Below, one piece after another: positions 57,171 to 64,000 of a stretch of 64,000 nucleotides of DNA. The first letter of the stretch is position 1, and the number at the start of each line of letters is the position of its first letter. The stretch is taken from the NCBI GenBank assembly GCA_029204225.1, contig MU831543.1, positions 62,001-126,000 on the forward strand. Direction: 5' to 3'. A model generated the notes under the pieces. The model was not told where the DNA came from and did no database searches. It worked only from the letters and a program-made list of their open reading frames with translations. Made by a program: the position numbers and the translations under genes. Source of the stretch: Diphasiastrum complanatum. Its lineage: Eukaryota > Streptophyta > Lycopodiopsida > Lycopodiales > Lycopodiaceae.

Positions 57171-57660
57171 CGATATGAAAAAACAGCAATAGTTCTAAAA
57201 TTCTACTTCCACGATCATGCTTCTAGCAGAAATTTCTCTTTTGTGGAAATAGCAAGAAGGGACCGATTTTCTGAACCTGACAAGTGTACCCATTGTAGAT
57301 ACCTCTTATTGTCCAGTGACATGAAACTTGTGTTTTCGCTTGCTGTCAGCGATCTCCAACAGCCTTGTTCGTTGTCCAGTGACCTGAAAATTTGTGTTTG
57401 CAATGGTTCTTCTTGTCGTCCAGTGATCTCCAGAAAGCTTGTTTGCTTTCCAATGATTTCTAGCAGGATGCAACAAAAGATTTACAATCTTCCTTGCTGT
57501 CCAACGATCTCCAAAAAAAACCTTGTTTGTTGACCATTGATCTTCAACAATTTATAAGTAAGAAGGAATTGACAATCTCTCTTGCAGTCCAAAGATTTCC
57601 AACAGCATGCAGCTATCTGGCAGTTTTATGCTTGAATTTATTTCAAATCTATTGAACAAC
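57171..57660. repeat. Degenerate short repeats (tccagtgatctccagc type)
   Basis: The phrase tgtccagtgacctg / gtccagtgatctccag / gtccaacgatctccaa / gtccaaagatttccaac recurs about eight times between 57311 and 57620 with irregular spacing of 30-55 bp. A decayed minisatellite. The open frames here are by-products. Confidence 0.55.
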
Positions 57661-58037
57661 TCCGCCTTCAGATAAGGTGGTGTTGCAACTCTGGAAAACC
57701 TCCTAAGAAAGATCTCTGGTTTGCTAGCCAGGTATCTTTTGTAGTCCTGCCTGTTTTCTTTGGGCTATCGTCCTCTGAATCATTTGGTGGCGTGTTGGAT
57801 GATCAATCGTGACTCCTGTACTTCCCTTGCTCTGCTGCTGCGCTGTTCTGTGGTCGTTTTCTGGAGGTTTTCTGCTCCGGGGCTGTTTACAGTACTCCTG
57901 TGCTGCGCTTTCTTACTGGTAATCAGTTGCTGGCCCCGTTCCTTATTTTGCTTGCGCTCTATGCCTACAGTTTTTTGGGCACTTTATGGTAAGGATGTAA
58001 ATCATGCTAAACTGGATAAGTTGGATTTGAGGGAGAA
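57661..58037 (+). other. Stretch ending in a copia-like pol end and polypurine tract
   Basis: More GC-rich than its neighbours to about 57960. The 123-codon frame 57760-58131 has hydrophobic text that I do not trust as a gene. Near its end KLDKLDLREN followed by gagggagaa (about 58028-58037) resembles the last residues and PPT of many copia pol genes. Confidence 0.35.
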
Positions 58038-58997
58038 TGTTATAATTATGCAAGCTAATATGATAGGCAAGAATGAACAACAAAGACAACCTAAAAGCTT
58101 ATATTCTATATCGGAATCAAGACGTTTTTAGGACCACTTGTTCTGAAAGGTGGTATCCTACATAATTTGCAACTTGTTTGATGTAATACCTTGAAGAAAA
58201 TCTCATATTAGGAATAATGATTAAAATATTTTCTCTTCTTGTCTACAACCCATAATATTTTCAATGTGAAATGGGTGTAAGGCTAATACATGGACATGTG
58301 GTTGAAAGAGAATAGATTTATGTGGTCCATTGGAAAAAGATGGCCGATAAAAGATTTGTGTTATGAATCAAGAAAGATATTTTAGTTTAATAATCCACAG
58401 CGTGGTGGATAGGAACTTGCCTTGTGAGATTACCCACCCAGGTTCTAGTCGCCATATGCTTGTATCAATCCTTAGTTGCCCATTTCGGAACGGAATGCCA
58501 AAAAAATTTACGTTCCGTTTTAACAAAGGAATCTAGTTGTTGGGCAGGATGATCGTTTGGATGATTGTTTGACTGTCAGAGATGAATGCAATCATTTGCA
58601 CAACAGAGAACGTGCGTGCGAACTATTTCTCAAAGTCTTAAGTGAGAAGTTCTGAAATTCCTGCCCTTCATTACGTAATTGCCCAAGGAGTTCGTTCCCA
58701 CTGCGCATAACATGCTTCTCATTGATGATAGCCCAGAGAATAGCATCCTGAACCCAAGAGACAATGCCATTTTCCCAAACAGCATATGACTGCAGAAAAG
58801 ATCGTTCCTCAACTCTTGATTCAACTTTGTTACTGGACTTGTAGATTCTAGCTTACGTGTTCCTGAATATGTTGCTAGGCATCGAATCGGGCAAGCGCCA
58901 TTGGGCAAAGAGTCTCTATTGTAGATTGTATTCTCGTTGTTTCAGCGGAGCCGGACTTCTGTAGTGTGGATCCCGTTGTATTGTCCGTGGTGCCAGA
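58038..58997. other. Possible 3' LTR start, then unassigned sequence
   Basis: TGTTATAATTATGC directly after the PPT-like tract could start a 3' LTR, but no second copy or CA end was found. 58440-58970 is unassigned; on the minus strand 58630-58908 has a 92-codon frame, and another frame reads GIVSWVQDAILWAI, which looks coding-derived but is not recognised. Confidence 0.3.
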
Positions 58998-59240
58998 ATG
59001 TCATATTGTTCCCAAAATGTCATATTGTTGATCATTCGCCTAACTCAAAAACGAGACTTTTTTTTGGAAAAAGAACCTTCGCCCACTTCAATATAGATAT
59101 ATCTTAAGTGGATGTACAATCTGACAGCTCAGCGAAGGTTTCCAATACTGTATAGGCAATTTATGACCGAAACAGTGATTTTATAAGTCATTTTTCGTCA
59201 AAAATACTTTCCTTTCTCTTTTTCTATTTTGATGACTTTT
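58998..59240 (-). repeat. N repeat fragment
   Basis: Counterpart of 31285-31510 (tcatattgttgatcattcgcc, gaaccttcgcccacttcaatatag, ctattttgatgactttt). Truncated on both sides. 59241-59637 holds nothing I can assign. Confidence 0.75.
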
Positions 59241-59637
59241 TTGATAATCAAGATCTATCTCAAAAATCTAAGGCAAAGACACACTACAACATGCATACAT
59301 TAATCATGCAAGTACATACACACACGTGGAAGATGTAATTTCAAAACACTAAGTATGAAAAGTCCTAGCTCACAAGTAGAGAGAGAATGCAACAAATTGG
59401 GCTCGGGTAGAGAGATAAACAACCAATGTGACTAGAACTCAAAATCTCATTAATCTCCAAGAAAAGCAATACAATAATGAAGTGGATCATCCTACATGTC
59501 GTATATTGAGGTAGTCCATCCTCTAATTCTATTGGACTCCCTTTTTGGCACCTCTTACATCCTATTGGATGAGTGACTCAATATCCCATGATCTTGATTG
59601 GACCCTTTCTCACTTATGATTGGACCCTTGACTCCTA

Positions 59638-60940
<1,303 letters not shown>

Positions 60941-60941
60941 G

Positions 60942-60953
60942 TGGTATCAGAGC
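60942..60953 (+). other. Primer-binding site of Copia-1b without its 5' LTR
   Basis: tggtatcagagc, but directly preceded by a Copia-2 RT duplication (..ttgacacg) and not by an LTR end. 60954-61538 is the Copia-1b leader; from about 61148 it matches 2304-2705 reversed. Confidence 0.8.
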
Positions 60954-61538
60954 TCGTGTTTCAGGTTATGAAGGAGAAAATCAGATCTATCAATGATTTG
61001 GTGAAGATATCAAGTCTAGAGCATGCTAGAGAGGATTCTACACCAAAATCGGATTTTTTGCTTTTGTAGATTGGATCTTTTGTAGATCAAAACACTAAAG
61101 AGGTCAATATACTTGTTCAATTCAATTTTTTGAATTCACATGCTGGATTTGGCCAATTTTTGGATCATTGGTTCAGCCTAAGTGGTGGCTTATAGATTGC
61201 ATATCAAATTTTCATCATTTGCATGTATTGGAATAGTCAATTTTTTGTGATTTTGTCAAAACCCTAATTTTGATTGGATCTCTAGATAGTGAGGTTGCTG
61301 GACTTCATTTGAGTGTGTTTCAATCTTAGGAAGTGGCAAAAGTCATTAGATTGAGGATAGATCATAGGTTGATCAAGATTCCATGATTCTATGTGTTGAT
61401 TTGCTTGGATAAGTGCCAGAAGAGAATTTGTGAGATAGTTTCAAATCTTGGTGATTTCTTTTGAAAGCATTTGTTGTTGTTCAAAGGAGTGCTTTGTGCA
61501 TTGAAGCAGGTTGAAAGAGAAGATCAGGTCATTGCTAC

Positions 61539-64000
61539 ATGGCAACCTCAATTGGAATCATGTTGGAAGCCAATGATAGGCTTACCTCAAGTAACTATTC
61601 ATTATGGAAAGTGAGGATGGAGTCACTTCTTGAGATGAATGATGTTTTGGATATTGTTGTAGGTTTGGAGGAGAGACCAGCAACACAACAAGATCAATTG
61701 AGGTATGACAAGAGGTCCAAGAAGGCTCTACACATGATAAAGATGAATGTTACCAATGAACTTCTCAAGGAAGTTGGTAAGTGCACATCATCTTTGGAAG
61801 CTTGGAATTCATTGAAGAAGCTTTATGAATCCAAGTCTACTTCTAGAGTGTTGACTCTTAGAAGGAAAATCTTTTCTTGTTTGCAAAAGAATGAAGAAAG
61901 TCCAAGTACTTTTGTTTTGAGAATGAAAGCATTGAATGATGAGTTAGCTTGCATAGATGAAAGCATTAAGGAAGGAGAGCTTATTCAAGTGATTCTTAAT
62001 GGCTTGTTGGATGCTCATGCTAACATTGTTCAAAGTATTGCTATTCAAAAGACTTTGCCAAGTTTGATGGATCTTCAAGAGATCTTGATCAATGAGGAAT
62101 ATTGGCTTCAAGCAAGAGGTGGATCTACATCAACACTTCAAGAGGATGCTATGTTCACAAAGGGCAAATTCAAGGGCAAAACCAAAAGCAAGTGGTCTAA
62201 AGGGCAAGATCAAGTGGATGCTTCTTCAAGTGGCAAAAAGAAGGATAGATTAAAGCTCAAGTGCTTCTATTGTGGCATCAAAGGACACTTTGCAAGTGAG
62301 TGCTACAAGAAGAAGAGAGATCAAGGAGACAAACAAGGTAATCTTACTCTTGATGAGGATGGTTTGGATGTGCAAGATGCAAATGATGATGCTTTTGTGA
62401 TGTCTTCATGTATGCTTGCTAATGATGGAGATCTAGATCCTTGGTGGATTGATAGTGGAGCAAGTTCACACATGACCTTTCACAAAGAGTACTTCACTTC
62501 TTTGTCGGCATATGGAGATGACAAGAGGGTGATCTACACGGCCAATGATGGTGAGTGTGCAATCAAAGGGATTGGCACAGTTCCTATTTCTCTCTCTACA
62601 AATAGGAATGTTCATTTGGAGGATGTCTTGTTTATTCCATCTATTACCAAGAATTTGCTTAGTGTGAGTCAAATGCTAAGTAAGGGCCTCAAGGTGGAGT
62701 TTGATGGAGATGCTTGTTTGATCAAAAGGAAGGATGTCTTGATTGGAAAAGGTAAAAGGCAAGGGAAGTTGTTCAAACTTGATGCTTGTGTTATTGCTAA
62801 CCAAGTTGGATGTGTTGCAAGGGAGCAAATTTCTATTCAAGAGGTTTGGCACAAAAGGATGGGACACCTCAACTTCAAGTCATTGGAGGTAATAGCAAGG
62901 AAGAAGTTTGTGATTGGTCTTCCAAGTTCCTTAAGCAATGACAAGCATGTTTGTGAGTCTTGTGCTTTGTCTAAGTCACATAGACTACCTTATACTAGAT
63001 CTATTTCTAGATCTACAAAGCCTTTTCAACTTGTACATTCGGATATTCATGGATTTACTACAATTAGCAATAGTGGAGCTAAGATGTATGTAACATTCAT
63101 TGATGATTTTAGTAGATTTTGTTGGATCTATCTACTAAAGAGCAAGGATGAAGTGTATGATGTCTTTGTCAAGTTCAAGAATGCAAGGGAGAACCAATTT
63201 TCCACAAAGATCAAGTGCTTGAGAGGTGACAATGGTGGTGAGTACATATCTAACAAGTTCAAGGCCTTTTGTGATGAGCATGGGATCAAGAGGGAGTATA
63301 CAACATCAAGGACCCCACAACAAAATGGAGTGGCTGAAAGGAAGAATAGAACTTTATGTGAAAGTGCTAAAGCTATGAGGTTAAGTGCTAATCTTGACAA
63401 ACCATTTTGGGATCAAGCTTTGTTGTGTGCCAATTTCTTGTGCAATAGGTGGCCGAGTGCTATTTTGGATGGAAGGACACCTTTTGAGATGCTATTCAAG
63501 AGGAGGCCGAGTGTCAACTTTCTGAGAACTTTTGGATGCACATGCTATGTCAACATTACTCTTGATGATAGGACCAAGGAGGATCCATCTTCAAGAAGAG
63601 GTATTTTTGTTGGATATAGTGAGGTGAGTAAAGCCTACAAGGTTTACATTCCTTCTACTAACAAAGTGATTGTTGGTAGAGATGTCATTTTTTATGAGGG
63701 AAATATTCCAAAGGTGTCTTCAAGCATGATTGATGGTAAAGTAGATGGGTCTAACATTCTTGATGTTGATGAGAAGGATCTTACTTTGGATGGTGGTGAT
63801 GATGGACCTTCATCAAGTCAAAAGCCAAGGAGAACATCAAGAGAAAGACAAGTACCTTCAAGGCTTACAAATGATCAAAAGGGTAAGCAAGTAGTTTCTG
63901 GAAATTATGTTGCTTTCCTAACTTCTTTGGATGAGCCTACAAGTGTAGATCAAGCAAGGAAAGAAGAGGAGTGGATCCAAGCAATGGATCTTGAGTATCA
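61539..64000 (+). CDS. Copia-1b Gag-Pol polyprotein, 5' part, runs off right edge
   Basis: Open frame from ATG at 61539 to the window edge (820 codons), starting MATSIGIMLEANDRL. Gag with KCFYCGIKGHFASEC, protease WIDSGASSHM, GAG-pre-integrase VWHKRMGHLNF, integrase core HSDIHG / GDNGGEY / NGVAERKNRT, ending at the start of RT (EEEWIQAMDLEY). All integrase catalytic residues present. No stop seen. The 5' LTR is missing (see 60942), so this copy may lack its own promoter even though its frame is open. Nearly identical to 1-2303 in opposite orientation. Confidence 0.93.
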   Translation, partial: MATSIGIMLEANDRLTSSNYSLWKVRMESLLEMNDVLDIVVGLEERPATQQDQLRYDKRSKKALHMIKMNVTNELLKEVGKCTSSLEAWNSLKKLYESKSTSRVLTLRRKIFSCLQKNEESPSTFVLRMKALNDELACIDESIKEGELIQVILNGLLDAHANIVQSIAIQKTLPSLMDLQEILINEEYWLQARGGSTSTLQEDAMFTKGKFKGKTKSKWSKGQDQVDASSSGKKKDRLKLKCFYCGIKGHFASECYKKKRDQGDKQGNLTLDEDGLDVQDANDDAFVMSSCMLANDGDLDPWWIDSGASSHMTFHKEYFTSLSAYGDDKRVIYTANDGECAIKGIGTVPISLSTNRNVHLEDVLFIPSITKNLLSVSQMLSKGLKVEFDGDACLIKRKDVLIGKGKRQGKLFKLDACVIANQVGCVAREQISIQEVWHKRMGHLNFKSLEVIARKKFVIGLPSSLSNDKHVCESCALSKSHRLPYTRSISRSTKPFQLVHSDIHGFTTISNSGAKMYVTFIDDFSRFCWIYLLKSKDEVYDVFVKFKNARENQFSTKIKCLRGDNGGEYISNKFKAFCDEHGIKREYTTSRTPQQNGVAERKNRTLCESAKAMRLSANLDKPFWDQALLCANFLCNRWPSAILDGRTPFEMLFKRRPSVNFLRTFGCTCYVNITLDDRTKEDPSSRRGIFVGYSEVSKAYKVYIPSTNKVIVGRDVIFYEGNIPKVSSSMIDGKVDGSNILDVDEKDLTLDGGDDGPSSSQKPRRTSRERQVPSRLTNDQKGKQVVSGNYVAFLTSLDEPTSVDQARKEEEWIQAMDLEY

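Noticed and set aside
57760-58131. A 123-residue membrane-like protein
   Set aside because: Hydrophobic residues come from a pyrimidine-rich stretch, the end merges into a copia-like pol end, and no second copy or domain supports it.

Overview
This window looks like a repeat-dense, AT-rich stretch of a land-plant nuclear genome. The evidence is Ty1/copia and Ty3/gypsy LTR retrotransposons, primer-binding sites matching plant initiator tRNA-Met (TGGTATCAGAGC), an interstitial array of the plant telomere unit TTTAGGG/CCCTAAA, long (GA/TC)n microsatellites, and no bacterial-type gene organisation. The species cannot be named from the sequence. I see no ordinary host gene that can be called intact, and no tRNA, rRNA or CRISPR.

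The best single feature is a complete copia element at 46957-52817 (called Copia-1 here). It has two 653-bp LTRs that look identical by eye, a target-site duplication TCTGA, a PBS directly after the 5' LTR, one uninterrupted 1316-residue Gag-Pol frame with all catalytic residues, and a polypurine tract. A second, related element (Copia-1b) is present as long open 5' parts at both window ends, in opposite orientations (1-2303 minus, 61539-64000 plus), and as an integrase fragment at 27081-28145. Decayed 3' ends of Copia-1b recur six times, and in all of them the RNase H segment is inverted. A third family (Copia-2) is broken by many stops and occurs as one plus copy (7249-10202), three minus copies (15198-18172, 22864-25745, 43521-46495) and fragments. 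A fourth copia gag fragment lies at 56039-57170. Ty3/gypsy integrase pseudogenes occur four times.

These pieces are arranged by large duplications. (i) A 3569-bp unit is repeated three times in tandem: 31239-34807, 34808-38376, 38377-41945. (ii) An 11.45-kb segment, 10404-21849, recurs at 38726-56038 once the young Copia-1 insertion is removed, so 18.6 kb is a paralogous empty site for that insertion. (iii) A 3896-bp part of it, 14184-18079, recurs again at 21850-25745. (iv) Arms of about 1.31 kb at 25767-27080 and 29239-30551 face each other around a 2.16-kb spacer. (v) The block 4264-6769 is found inverted at about 29080-31575. Several junctions carry repair scars: telomeric repeats replacing a deleted interval, a 16-bp hairpin, short tandem duplications, and a 21-24-bp filler.

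Functionally, only Copia-1 (46957-52817) looks able to encode everything needed for its own reverse transcription and integration. The Copia-1b frames at the window edges could also be open but run off the ends. The rest is most likely inert template for recombination and, through its inverted repeats, a possible small-RNA source. Family names Copia-1, 1b, 2, LTR1b, LTR2, LTR3, N and S2 are labels used only in this annotation.
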